From contig NZ_JAROAV010000010.1 in the NCBI RefSeq assembly GCF_029439465.1, positions 1 through 64,000 on the forward strand: DNA of 64,000 nucleotides, written 5' to 3'. Numbering within the stretch: the stretch's first letter is position 1; the number at the start of each line of letters is the position of its first letter. Both the position numbers and the translations under genes were made by a program. The notes below the pieces were generated by a model that had not been told where the DNA came from, did no database searches, and saw only the letters and a program-made list of their open reading frames with translations. The stretch is from Luteipulveratus flavus. GTDB lineage: Bacteria > Actinomycetota > Actinomycetes > Actinomycetales > Dermatophilaceae. Positions 51,476 to 58,983 of the stretch are shown here, piece by piece.

Positions 51476-51693
51476 CGGGCGCCCCCCTCGGTGGGTCGTT
51501 GGGCCCGCTCCCGAGCACGGTAGGCCGCGATCCGGCAGGCCCCCGAGCAGTACCGCGCGCCCATGCGTGCATAGAACACATCGCCGCACCTGCCGCAGAA
51601 GTGGGACTTGCCCGCCCGCCGAAGTTGCTCGTGCCGCAGCCCATGCACGCGGGCCGCTAGATCCGCTTCGGAGACTTTGGTCAGGTCAGTCAT
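51472..51693 (-). CDS. Small zinc-ribbon protein preceding the methyltransferase
   Basis: A 73-residue basic protein. Four cysteines in CGRC (33, 36) and CSGAC (49, 53) give C-x2-C-x12-C-x3-C, a zinc-ribbon-like site, followed by a basic helix RIAAYRARERA. It is overlapped by 4 bp with the methyltransferase gene and is the first gene of that transcript, so it could bind DNA and regulate the pair. The ATG start lies inside a palindrome and just after a leaderless -10 box. Confidence 0.75.
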   Translation of the reverse strand: MTDLTKVSEADLAARVHGLRHEQLRRAGKSHFCGRCGDVFYARMGARYCSGACRIAAYRARERAQRPTEGGAR

Positions 51694-51714
51694 GTAACGA
51701 ATCTATCTGTTACA
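51693..51714 (-). promoter_or_regulatory. Palindrome TGTAAC-N10-GTTACA enclosing a leaderless -10 box
   Basis: The perfect 6-bp arms flank a minus-strand TAGATT (51700-51705) that ends 6 nt before the ATG of the zinc-ribbon gene; the palindrome reaches the first base of the start codon. A protein bound here would block both RNA polymerase and initiation. Likely autoregulatory operator. Confidence 0.6.
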
Positions 51715-52098
51715 GAGTGGGTGCGGCGCGTGGCGTCCCGGCGTGTTGTGGTTTGCATACGTAGCGGACCCGAGTCGCGCCGGGATAGGAAGCGGAAGTC
51801 AGGTGCGAGAGCGGGCAGCGCCATGGGTGGCGGACTTAGCCGCACTGTCGGGATCTTGCCGAACGCCGCGTCACCCGCGCTGCCTCCGTGACTGTGGTGC
51901 GGACTGGAGTGGCGCTGCTGCCATGATCTGAACCGGCGCCGGCGGACCTTTGGTCCCTCGCCGGGGGGGGGAGGTCACCGGACAGTAGGCCAAGCGGCCA
52001 TGTCTTGCTCCTCGACGAGTCTCTGCCGATCAGGGCGCTCGATTGTCCTCGGCGGCTACTCCTGGCCGCTGCGCCGGTGGCCAACGCTCCACACCTGA
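51715..52098. other. Island right-end gap, no gene recognised
   Basis: Short open frames exist on both strands but none shows a recognisable domain. A run of nine G lies at 51963-51971. The stretch may be remains of lost cargo. Confidence 0.5.
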
Positions 52099-52170
52099 TT
52101 AGCGATGCACCGGGTTGTCGGCGTGCTGGCGAAGGTAGGGCGACAGGCTGTCGGCGAGTCGGTTGGCCAC
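52099..52170 (-). pseudogene. Relic of the ancestral DUF255 gene start
   Basis: A GTG start followed by 20 codons matching the DUF255 gene (VANRLADSLSPYLRQHADNP), then V-H-R and TAA where the island begins. It keeps the ancestral leader with GAGAGGA, so a 23-residue peptide may still be made. The intact gene has Thr instead of Ala at codon 2. Confidence 0.85.
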
Positions 52171-52184
52171 GGGGGGTCCTCTCG
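52109..52184. repeat. Right direct repeat (att-like) of the island
   Basis: Same orientation as the left copy, with 53 identical bases from 52109 and partial identity to 52184. Beyond it lies the ancestral 5' leader of the DUF255 gene. Confidence 0.9.
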
Positions 52185-52246
52185 GCGGTGGACGTCGTCG
52201 TCCTCACGACCGTACGGCGCGGGCCCTGCCCGGAGAAGAGCGCCGG

Positions 52247-52681
52247 TCAGGAAGGCAGGTGCAGGTCGACGAACGGGACGGTGTCACCGGGGAGCACGTA
52301 CCGGTCGTGCTCGACGAAGCCGTGAGCGAGCGCGAAGGCGAGGCCGTCGCCGTTCGAGGCGAGCACGACCGTCTCGATCCGTCGGGCGCCGAGCGCGTGG
52401 GCCACGGCCAGCTCCGCACGCAGGTACGCACCGCCGAGCCCGCGGCGGCGGTACCCGGGCAGCACCCGGACGATCACCGTGGCCACCCCGTCGGCCGTCG
52501 GCGGCCGCACGGTGGCGTTGCCGACGAGGACGCCGTCGGCGTACGCGAGCGTCAGGTGGTTGCGGCCGGCGCGCTCGACGACCTCGGCCCGGCTCAGCGG
52601 TGCCGTCGGGATGATCCGGTTGTGGATGGCTCGCCAGTCCTTCACGAGCGCGTCGGTCAGCGGGACGATCTCCAGTCGCAC
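52247..52681 (-). CDS. GNAT family N-acetyltransferase
   Basis: A 144-residue GNAT with ATVIVRVLPGYRRRGLGGAY as acetyl-CoA site and ETVVLASNGDGLAFALAHGF as the last strand-helix. The GTG start lies 2 bp after the stop of the SUMF1-like gene, so both are on one transcript. The alternative longer frame reads through that gene and is rejected. Substrate unknown. Confidence 0.83.
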   Translation of the reverse strand: MRLEIVPLTDALVKDWRAIHNRIIPTAPLSRAEVVERAGRNHLTLAYADGVLVGNATVRPPTADGVATVIVRVLPGYRRRGLGGAYLRAELAVAHALGARRIETVVLASNGDGLAFALAHGFVEHDRYVLPGDTVPFVDLHLPS

Positions 52682-52683
52682 GG

Positions 52684-53376
52684 TCAGTCCTTCGAGGTCG
52701 CGACGCGGAACCCGACGTCGTCGATGCGGTACGTCGGGTGGCTGCGCCGTCGTACGCCGGCCCGGACGCTCCAGTGCGGGTCCGACCAGCCGCCGCCGCG
52801 CAGCACCCGGTAGCTGCCGTAGACGTCCGGGTCGTACAGGTCCCAGCACCACTCCCAGACATTGCCGAGCATGTCGTGCAACCCCCACGGGTTCGGGACG
52901 CGTGTCCCGACAGGATGGATCCGATCCCCGGAATTGCCCTCGTACCAGGCGATCTCGTCGATGTCGCCGTACCGGGGGCCGACCGTCCCGGCCCGGCACG
53001 CGTGCTCCCACTCGGCCTCGGTCGGAAGCCGGTAGCCGAGCGATCCGGGCACCGGCACCACGCCGCCGGGCCCGGCCGCGAGGTCGTACGCGGGCGTGAC
53101 GCCCTCCTGCTCGGACAGCGCGTTGCAGAACGCCACTGCGTCCTCCCACGACACGCTCTCGACCGGCAGGCCGTCACCGGTCGCGACGCTGGGCGGGTGC
53201 CCGGTGACGGCGGCGTACTGCTCCTGGGTGACCGCCGTGGTGCCCAGCCGGAACGGGGCGACGTCGACGTCCCAGCGCTCTTGCGTACGCCGGTCGTGCA
53301 GCTGCACGCGGCCGCTCGGGACGATCACGGTCGGGACAGCGGCTGCGGCGCGAGAGGTGGTCGACCGGTCCGTCAT
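52684..53376 (-). CDS. Formylglycine-generating-enzyme-like (SUMF1/EgtB fold) protein
   Basis: A 230-residue protein of the FGE-sulfatase fold: ESVSWEDAVAFCNALSEQEG, GYRLPTEAEWEHACRAGT, NPWGLHDMLGNVWEWCWDLY and YRVLRGGGWSD. True formylglycine generators use a Cys pair or copper-binding cysteines near the C-terminus; the end here (GVRRRSHPTYRIDDVGFR) has none, so sulfatase activation is doubtful. It starts with ATG preceded by a TAGCGT box 7 nt upstream. No sulfatase or ergothioneine gene is near. Confidence 0.82.
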   Translation of the reverse strand: MTDRSTTSRAAAAVPTVIVPSGRVQLHDRRTQERWDVDVAPFRLGTTAVTQEQYAAVTGHPPSVATGDGLPVESVSWEDAVAFCNALSEQEGVTPAYDLAAGPGGVVPVPGSLGYRLPTEAEWEHACRAGTVGPRYGDIDEIAWYEGNSGDRIHPVGTRVPNPWGLHDMLGNVWEWCWDLYDPDVYGSYRVLRGGGWSDPHWSVRAGVRRRSHPTYRIDDVGFRVATSKD

Positions 53377-53383
53377 GACCGGC

Positions 53384-53389
53384 ACGCTA
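53384..53389 (-). promoter_or_regulatory. -10 box TAGCGT before the SUMF1-like gene
   Basis: Minus-strand TAGCGT ends 7 nt before the ATG start. Confidence 0.55.
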
Positions 53390-53418
53390 GCGAGGCCACG
53401 ACGCGCGGCGGGAGCGGG

Positions 53419-53901
53419 TCAGGTGATCGCCTGGACGACCGCACACCGCCGCTCCGCCGCGTGGGCGTAGAGCGCCTTGAGCAGCGTGAAGTGGAACGCG
53501 AGGTACTCCTCGAAGACGTCGTCCTCGTCCCAGATGTCGGGGTAGATCTCGGCCTCGGAAAGGCGCTGCGGGTCGTAGCGGGCCCGGAGCCACGGCACGT
53601 CGATGGGTGCGAGGGCCGCGGCGACCTCCGCGACGCGATCCGCCTCCAGGACGCGCGCCGGCCCGTACCCGGTGTCCTCACCGACCCCGACGCCGCCCAT
53701 GATCGCGTCGGCGAGCACGTCATCGGTGGGCGCGTCGTCGCCGGCGAGCAGCCAGTGCAGGGCGTGCCAGGCCTTGTCCAGGTCGACGACCGCCGGTGGC
53801 TCGCCGCCCGACTCGCGCAGCTGCCAGAGGTACTCAGGACTCGTCCGCAGCCGCGCGAGCTCGGCGGCGGACACCGCTCGTCCTTCCCAGATCATTCCCA
53901 T
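53419..53901 (-). CDS. DUF1877 (YfbM-like) protein
   Basis: A 160-residue soluble protein. MGMIWEGRAVS at the start, DLDKAWHALHWLL and GPARVLEADRVAEVAAAL are the landmarks of the YfbM/DUF1877 family, whose function is unknown. The ATG of MGM is chosen; two upstream ATGs in frame (MIRRMGM) are possible. Divergent from the DJ-1/PfpI gene. Confidence 0.83.
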   Translation of the reverse strand: MGMIWEGRAVSAAELARLRTSPEYLWQLRESGGEPPAVVDLDKAWHALHWLLAGDDAPTDDVLADAIMGGVGVGEDTGYGPARVLEADRVAEVAAALAPIDVPWLRARYDPQRLSEAEIYPDIWDEDDVFEEYLAFHFTLLKALYAHAAERRCAVVQAIT

Positions 53902-54035
53902 GCGCCTGATCATGGTGGGCCGCGCTGACACCCCGCCCGGCGCAGGTCCGATTCGTTGGGGTTCGTGTCCTTGCCTCGCCTGCGCGCCGGCCGTCACGCT
54001 GAGTGCCGTTCCGCCCGCTCGTCCGAGGAGTCGCC

Positions 54036-54686
54036 GTGCCTGATGTCGTCATCCCGCTGTACGAGGGCTTCACCGCCCTGGACGTCGTGGGCCCGTACCA
54101 GATGCTCGCGCTGACGCCGGGAGTACGCGTGACGCTGGCGGCCGAGGGCGCCGGTGCGGTGACCGACGACGTCGGCTCGCTCGCGCTCGTCGCGACCGCC
54201 GCACTGGAGGACATCGTGCAGACCGATGTCGTCGTGATGCCCGGTGGTCCCGGCACCGAGCAGGCCCTCCGCGGCCCGATACCGCTGTGGCTCAAGCAGA
54301 TCCACGCTCGAACCACCTGGACGACGTCCGTGTGCTCGGGCTCGCTGATCCTGGGTGCAGCGGGTCTCCTCGACGGGCTGGAGGCCACCACCCACTACCG
54401 CGTCGCGGACCTGCTGCCGATGTTCGGCGCGACGTACGTGCCGGAACGGGTCGTGGAGCACCCGGAGGCGCGCGTGATCACCTCGGCCGGCGTCTCCAGC
54501 GGGATCGACATGGGCCTGCGTCTCGTCGAGCTGCTGACCGACCGTCTCACGGCCGAGGCCGTCCAGCTCTGGACCGAGTACGACCCGCAGCCGCCCTTCG
54601 ACAGCGGCTCACCCGCCCGCGCCCGGGCCGAGGTTCGTCAGCGAGCCGACGAGTACGAGGCCGCCGCCCGCCGTACGGGCGGCTGA
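54036..54686 (+). CDS. DJ-1/PfpI family protein (isonitrile hydratase-like)
   Basis: A 216-residue glutamine-amidotransferase-like protein. VIPLYEGFTALDVVGPYQ, VVMPGGPGTEQAL and the nucleophile elbow TSVCSGSLILGAAGLL (Cys) followed by TTHYRVADLLP match the isonitrile hydratase/AraC-sensor branch of DJ-1/PfpI. No DNA-binding domain follows. The GTG start has GAGGAG 5 nt upstream. It converges on the binding-protein gene with two bases between stops. Confidence 0.86.
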   Translation: MPDVVIPLYEGFTALDVVGPYQMLALTPGVRVTLAAEGAGAVTDDVGSLALVATAALEDIVQTDVVVMPGGPGTEQALRGPIPLWLKQIHARTTWTTSVCSGSLILGAAGLLDGLEATTHYRVADLLPMFGATYVPERVVEHPEARVITSAGVSSGIDMGLRLVELLTDRLTAEAVQLWTEYDPQPPFDSGSPARARAEVRQRADEYEAAARRTGG

Positions 54687-54687
54687 C

Positions 54688-55410
54688 TCACGCGGGCGGC
54701 GCGACCGTGGTGTCGGCCTGCCCGGCGCGGTCCAGCGACTCGCGGACGAAGCCACTCGCCTTGAGCTCCTCGACCACCTGCTGGAGGTACGCGACGGTCT
54801 CCGGGGTGCGGTTCTTCGTCGTCGCCACAGCCTGCCGGATCTGCATGAACGCCTCGTCGACGACCCGGACGCCGGGGTGCGCGTCCGCCCAGGCCGTCAC
54901 CGGCTGACGGATCCCGGCGCCGGCCTCCAGACGCTGCTCGTCGAACACCTCCACCCCTTCGCCTCCGCGGACGAGCTCGGCGTGCTGGAGCGTGCGGGTG
55001 AGGTAGAGGTCGTACGCCGAGCCCTCCTTCACCCCGATCCGCACTCCGGCGCGGTCGACGTCCGCCACCGACCGGAGCGACGACTCGTCCGGCACCACGA
55101 AGACGCCCTCGATCAGGACGTACGCAGCGGTGAAGGCGACCTGCTCCGCGCGGGCCGGCTCGACGGCGAGGAACCCGAGGTCCGCGGCACCGGTCGTGAG
55201 CGCCTCGAAGGACTTGCGCGCGGCGTCGAAGCAGACCAGCTCGAGGGGGACCTCCAGCCGGCGGGCGATCTCACGGGCGAGGTCGACCGTGATGCCGCTC
55301 GGGTCCTGCGACGTGCCCTGGGCCAGGACGGCGTTGCCGAGGTTGATGCTGGCGCGCAGCGACCCCGTCGGGGCGAGGTCGTGGACGATGTCGGCGGGTA
55401 CGTCGGTCAT
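54688..55410 (-). CDS. Solute-binding-protein fold (SBP_bac_3) protein without signal peptide
   Basis: A 240-residue type-2 periplasmic-binding-like protein: GSLRASINLGNAVL, GITVDLAREIARRLEVPLEL, AADLGFLAVEPARAEQVAFT and RIGVKEGSAYDLYL are those of amino-acid-binding family 3. It begins MTDVPADIVHDLA with no signal peptide or lipobox, and no ABC permease or ATPase is nearby. It may work in the cytoplasm as a ligand sensor or enzyme. A TAGGGT box 7 nt before the ATG rules against a longer secreted form. Confidence 0.8.
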   Translation of the reverse strand: MTDVPADIVHDLAPTGSLRASINLGNAVLAQGTSQDPSGITVDLAREIARRLEVPLELVCFDAARKSFEALTTGAADLGFLAVEPARAEQVAFTAAYVLIEGVFVVPDESSLRSVADVDRAGVRIGVKEGSAYDLYLTRTLQHAELVRGGEGVEVFDEQRLEAGAGIRQPVTAWADAHPGVRVVDEAFMQIRQAVATTKNRTPETVAYLQQVVEELKASGFVRESLDRAGQADTTVAPPA

Positions 55411-55417
55411 GCGGGCC

Positions 55418-55423
55418 ACCCTA
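55418..55423 (-). promoter_or_regulatory. -10 box TAGGGT before the binding-protein gene
   Basis: Minus-strand TAGGGT ends 7 nt before the ATG start and overlaps the end of the upstream GNAT gene. Confidence 0.5.
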
Positions 55424-55978
55424 CGAAGCGCGCCACCGGTCGACGGGCAGGCGGTAGAGCACGTGCCGCGACAGCCGGTGTCCCGGCTCGATGCGCGGGT
55501 GGTCGAAGTCGTCGGAAGCACTGTGGCACATGCCGATCCGGCGCATGACCGCCTGCGACCGGTCGTTCGTCACTGCGGTGAAGGACACGATCTCCTCCAG
55601 GTCGAGGACGCCGAACCCGTACCCCAGCGCGGCGCGGGCGGCCTCCGTCGCGTAGCCGTACCCCCACGCCTCGCGGGCCAGCCGCCACCCGATCTCGACC
55701 GCCGGGGTGAAGTGCGTGGTGAACGAGGGGACGGACAGTCCGGTGAAGCCCACGAACCGGCCGCTGCTCGCGACCTCGACCGCCCAGAGCCCCCACCCCT
55801 CGGCGGCGATGCGGTCGTGGATGCGGCCGGCGAGAGCGTCGCTCTCGGTCCGGCTCATGGGAGCGGGGAAGTGCTGCATGACCTCCGGGTCGGCGTTCAG
55901 CGCGGCGAAGGGGCGCAGGTCGTCGTCGGTCCAGTCACGCAGCACCAGTCGGTCGGTCTCGATCCGGATCGCGGCCAC
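55421..55978 (-). CDS. GNAT acetyltransferase, RimJ/RimL-like
   Basis: A 185-residue acetyltransferase of the ribosomal-protein-N-acetylase branch: ETDRLVLRDWTDDDLRPFAAL, VEIGWRLAREAWGYGYATEA and SFTAVTNDRSQAVMRRIGM. The target is unknown. GTG start with TACGCT 6 nt upstream. Confidence 0.87.
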   Translation of the reverse strand: MAAIRIETDRLVLRDWTDDDLRPFAALNADPEVMQHFPAPMSRTESDALAGRIHDRIAAEGWGLWAVEVASSGRFVGFTGLSVPSFTTHFTPAVEIGWRLAREAWGYGYATEAARAALGYGFGVLDLEEIVSFTAVTNDRSQAVMRRIGMCHSASDDFDHPRIEPGHRLSRHVLYRLPVDRWRAS

Positions 55979-55984
55979 GACGCC

Positions 55985-55990
55985 AGCGTA
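55985..55990 (-). promoter_or_regulatory. -10 box TACGCT before the RimJ/RimL-like gene
   Basis: Minus-strand TACGCT ends 6 nt before the GTG start. Confidence 0.5.
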
Positions 55991-56037
55991 GGTGTGCCGC
56001 CAGGTCGCGCGTCCCCTGTGGATATCTCCGGGGACGG

Positions 56038-56490
56038 ATGTCTGCCACCGAGCATGCTCTGCGCATGGGAACTCCGTTGAGCAACAGCGTGATCAGCAGC
56101 AACGACGACCTTCTCCGGGTGTGGCGGAAGCTGATGGGTGACGGCGGCTTCGGGAAGCGCAGTCTGTGGTTGATCTTCCTCGACGACGAAGGTCGCCCGG
56201 CGCCGCTGGTCGTGCCGATCGACGACATACCGCCTGAGCCGGATCCGGAGGACATCCGCCGGATCGCCGACCTCGTGCGCCGGGTCCAGGACGAGCTCGG
56301 CGTGCGGTCCGTGCCGATGCTGATCTCACGGCCGGGTCCGTCGAGGATGACCGACTCCGACCGCCGGTGGGCGGTCGGACTCACCGGCGCGTTCGCCGAC
56401 CAGCAGGCACCGTGGCCGATCCACCTGGCGACCGCCGACGACGTACAGGTGTTCACGCCCGACGACCTGATCGCCCAGGGAGCAGCGTGA
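56038..56490 (+). CDS. Conserved hypothetical protein
   Basis: A 150-residue soluble protein of unknown family. The middle reads SLWLIFLDDEGRPAPLVVPI, then PDPEDIRRIADLVRRVQDEL (helix), then a strand with VRSVPMLISRPG and a final DLIAQG. The mixed alpha/beta pattern suggests a small single domain. An ATG nine codons later (MGTPLS) is an equally plausible start. Its stop overlaps the following small frame (GTGA). Confidence 0.6.
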   Translation: MSATEHALRMGTPLSNSVISSNDDLLRVWRKLMGDGGFGKRSLWLIFLDDEGRPAPLVVPIDDIPPEPDPEDIRRIADLVRRVQDELGVRSVPMLISRPGPSRMTDSDRRWAVGLTGAFADQQAPWPIHLATADDVQVFTPDDLIAQGAA

Positions 56491-56651
56491 CGCGGGGAGG
56501 TGTGGTGGTGCGAGCCGGCGGACATCGGGCGCCGCCCGGTTCGGTCGAGAGCGTCCCGGTCGCGCTGCTGGTCCAGCGACTCGGTCGTCTCAGTGACGAC
56601 CGGATGCGCGAGATGTGCGCGGCACTCGCCGTCGCGACCGCCTGCGGCTGA
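56487..56651 (+). CDS. Small 54-residue protein
   Basis: A GTG frame overlapping the previous stop by 4 bp. The C-terminal part VALLVQRLGRLSDDRMREMC continues with AALAVATAC and is an amphipathic helix recalling the last helix of MazF/PemK toxins, but the rest of a toxin is absent. The overlap suggests translation; function unknown. Confidence 0.45.
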   Translation: MTRGGVVVRAGGHRAPPGSVESVPVALLVQRLGRLSDDRMREMCAALAVATACG

Positions 56652-56690
56652 TCCTGTCGCGGTCGGGTCGATGAGGGCAGCATGGGGTGC

Positions 56691-56963
56691 ATGAGCCGCA
56701 AGGTGGTCGACGTCCAGGTCTCGGGTCGGGTTCAAGGGGTGTTCTTCCGCGCACGCTGCGCGGACGAGGCGCGCGAGCGGGGAGTGACCGGCTGGGTCCG
56801 CAACGAGGCTGACGGATCCGTCGCGGGCCACTTCGAGGGCGAGGCGGAGGCGGTCGACGCGCTGGTCGAGTGGTGCCGCGACGGGTCACCGCGGGCCGAC
56901 GTCACCGACGTACGAGTAACGGACGGGACGGACGAGCACGCCGAGGGCTTCCGGGCGTCGTGA
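56691..56963 (+). CDS. Acylphosphatase
   Basis: A 90-residue enzyme of the acylphosphatase fold that hydrolyses acyl phosphates. It carries the phosphate loop GRVQGVFFRARCADEA (with the catalytic Arg) and the second motif GWVRNEADGSVAGHFEG with the catalytic Asn. The start ATG three codons after an earlier ATG gives MSRKVVDVQVSG. The gene is monocistronic as far as can be seen. Confidence 0.92.
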   Translation: MSRKVVDVQVSGRVQGVFFRARCADEARERGVTGWVRNEADGSVAGHFEGEAEAVDALVEWCRDGSPRADVTDVRVTDGTDEHAEGFRAS

Positions 56964-57012
56964 CGCGTCGTGGTGGCCAGGACGTGAGCCATGACTCACG
57001 TCTCGACCACCG

Positions 57013-57948
57013 TCAGTCCTGCATCGCCTTGCAGATCGTGACCATGTGGGAGACGAAGTCGGCGGCGTCGTCCTGATCTGCCGCCCAGACCGCGTTCAGA
57101 GCGCATCGGGCGAAGGTCCAGTCGAGGGCAACGCGCCCGTCGAGATCGCCTGCCTCACACGCGATCTCGACCCGTCGCCGAAGGTGCCATCGAGTGGAGC
57201 CGGCGTCCATGGCCTCCTCGGCGCGGTTCCACACCAGCGGTGCGACCGCGAACTCGGGTACGCCGGCGACCGGCTTCGGATCGATCGCGAGCCACGGACG
57301 ACGCTGTGCGGCCAGCACGTTCGCGTCGTGCAGGTCGGCGTGCACCAGCCGGTCGTCGACGCCCACCGAGGAACCGAGCTCGGTGAAGATCGACGCGGCG
57401 CGGTCCGCGATCCGGCGCGGCAGCGCGTCCGGGCGTGAGCGGACCTTCTCGGCCCACCGCACGGACTCCTCGGACAGCCGGACGAGCTGGGGAAGCGCGG
57501 GGCGGTCCAGGTGCCGCAGCAGGGCACCGATGGTGGCGCAGGACTCGTCGACGTCCACCCCGCCGAGGTCGTGGGCGGCGTCCAGCGGCTCGAGCAGCAT
57601 GGCCCACCGGGATGGGTCAGCGGCGATGAGCCGCACGGCGCCGTCGCCGTCCCAGGCGCGCAGCGCGAGGTGCTCGTGCTCGGCCTCGGGGTGCGGCCAG
57701 GTGACTTTGAGCATCACTGGCTCGTCGCCGTACGAGCACGGGACGACGACGCCGGCGACACCGTGCAGGACCGATCCGGTGGCCCACAGGTCCCAGTGCT
57801 CGGCGCACTCGGCGACCAGCCGCGGCAGGTCGCGCAGCCAGTCCGCACCCTCGACGCCACCCTCGGGCTCGTGGCCGGACACGGTCCTGGCGAACGCCGG
57901 GGGCACGAACCGCGCGAAGTCGTGCAGGTCCGGGGTCTCGACCGTCAT
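57013..57948 (-). CDS. Aminoglycoside/hydroxyurea phosphotransferase-like protein
   Basis: A 311-residue kinase-like protein of the streptomycin 6-kinase/hydroxyurea phosphotransferase family. The catalytic loop is LVHADLHDANVLAAQRRPW and the metal motif is LAIDPKPVAGVPEFAVAPLV, followed by WNR. The family members of Streptomyces confer resistance, but chromosomal actinobacterial homologues usually have unknown substrates; resistance should not be assumed. The ATG overlaps the stop of the DUF4439 gene upstream. Confidence 0.83.
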   Translation of the reverse strand: MTVETPDLHDFARFVPPAFARTVSGHEPEGGVEGADWLRDLPRLVAECAEHWDLWATGSVLHGVAGVVVPCSYGDEPVMLKVTWPHPEAEHEHLALRAWDGDGAVRLIAADPSRWAMLLEPLDAAHDLGGVDVDESCATIGALLRHLDRPALPQLVRLSEESVRWAEKVRSRPDALPRRIADRAASIFTELGSSVGVDDRLVHADLHDANVLAAQRRPWLAIDPKPVAGVPEFAVAPLVWNRAEEAMDAGSTRWHLRRRVEIACEAGDLDGRVALDWTFARCALNAVWAADQDDAADFVSHMVTICKAMQD

Positions 57949-58874
57949 CCGCTCAGCCCGGGGAACGGTGTCGGTGGCACACCCCAGCTCCACGCCCGGG
58001 CGACGGCGCCCGACCACAGGTCGAGCAGGCCGGTCAGCGGGGCGGCCTCGCCGCGGACCTGGATCACCTGAGCGGCGGTCGCGGTGACGACCGGGGCGAG
58101 CAGACCGGCCACGACCTGCCGGCGCGCCTGCGGCGTGCTCGCGGTGGGCGGCAGCGGGTACGACAACGGGGGAGGCGGCGCCGCCGTACCCGCAGCGGCC
58201 TCCAGGCGGGACCGGTCGGCGTACAGGCCCTTCAGCAGAGAGCGCATGGCCTTGCGCTCGGCGTTCGCGCGGACTCCCGCGGCGACCACCTCGACGCCGT
58301 AGACCGCCGGGCGGACCGCGGCCAGCAGCGCCACGCAGACGGCAGCCGGTGGCATCGTGACGTTCGGCCACGTCGGGCTGTGACCGGCGAGAGTGGCGGC
58401 CGCGCCGCGCGTGGCCGCCACCGCCGCGAGCATCGGCAGGTGGGCAGCGGTGGTGCGGGCGAGGTCGGCGGGAGCCGCGCCGGTGGCGAACGTCATCTCG
58501 GCCCCCGCGAGGTCACCGACGGCTCCGCCGTCCGCCCTCGTGCTGGACGGGCTGCTGCTCGGTCGGACGCCGAGGCCGGCGACCACGTCGGAGATCCGGT
58601 CCTCCTGCGCCCGGTGGACGGCAGCGAGCCGCGGCCCCCAGCCGGCGCTCGCCGCAGCGACCCGCTCGAGCCGGCGGACATCGCCCAGGGTGGCGAGGAG
58701 GGCGGCGGAGTCCGGTGGTGGTGCGGCGGTCCGCAGCCCCGGGATGCCGGGCGCATCCCGCTCCAGCCGCACGCCGCAACCTGCGAGCGTGATCGTCAAC
58801 GCGCCTCCGGCGACGGCCGAGACGAGGCTCCGACGACTGACACCTCTGCTCTGCTGCGGCACGCACGGGATCAT
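57945..58874 (-). CDS. DUF4439 ferritin-like lipoprotein
   Basis: A 309-residue secreted protein. RRSLVSAVAGGALTITLAGC holds twin Arg residues and a lipobox (LAGC), suggesting Tat export and lipidation. The C-terminal 150 residues (AVYGVEVVAAGVRANAERKA, then WSGAVARAWSWG) match the ferritin-like DUF4439 domain of actinobacteria. Function unknown. It overlaps the kinase-like gene (ATGA), so the two are co-translated. Confidence 0.8.
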   Translation of the reverse strand: MIPCVPQQSRGVSRRSLVSAVAGGALTITLAGCGVRLERDAPGIPGLRTAAPPPDSAALLATLGDVRRLERVAAASAGWGPRLAAVHRAQEDRISDVVAGLGVRPSSSPSSTRADGGAVGDLAGAEMTFATGAAPADLARTTAAHLPMLAAVAATRGAAATLAGHSPTWPNVTMPPAAVCVALLAAVRPAVYGVEVVAAGVRANAERKAMRSLLKGLYADRSRLEAAAGTAAPPPPLSYPLPPTASTPQARRQVVAGLLAPVVTATAAQVIQVRGEAAPLTGLLDLWSGAVARAWSWGVPPTPFPGLSG

Positions 58875-58920
58875 GTCACGCGCCCTGCGGTCCGCCGCAT
58901 GAGACAGGCACCGGCATCAT

Positions 58921-58950
58921 TTGACGTTATGTCCGGAGAAATGTCAGGTT
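58921..58950 (+). promoter_or_regulatory. Putative promoter of the sulfate assimilation operon
   Basis: TTGACG (58921-58926) is a -35-like box; 17-18 nt on lies TCAGGT/CAGGTT, a weak -10. The surrounding GACGTTATGTC and TGTCAGGTTATCGCTGACGTC share half-sites that could bind a sulfur regulator. Confidence 0.35.
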
Positions 58951-58983
58951 ATCGCTGACGTCCATCGACCCGAGGAGCACTTC

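Noticed and set aside
51743-51931. Possible C-terminal remnant of the serine recombinase at the right end
   Set aside because: No frame gave recognisable recombinase residues.
51963-51971. Phase-variable poly-G tract
   Set aside because: It lies outside any recognised gene and nine G in this composition is not exceptional.
57013-57948. Streptomycin resistance gene
   Set aside because: The kinase family is right but chromosomal homologues often have other substrates, so resistance is not claimed.
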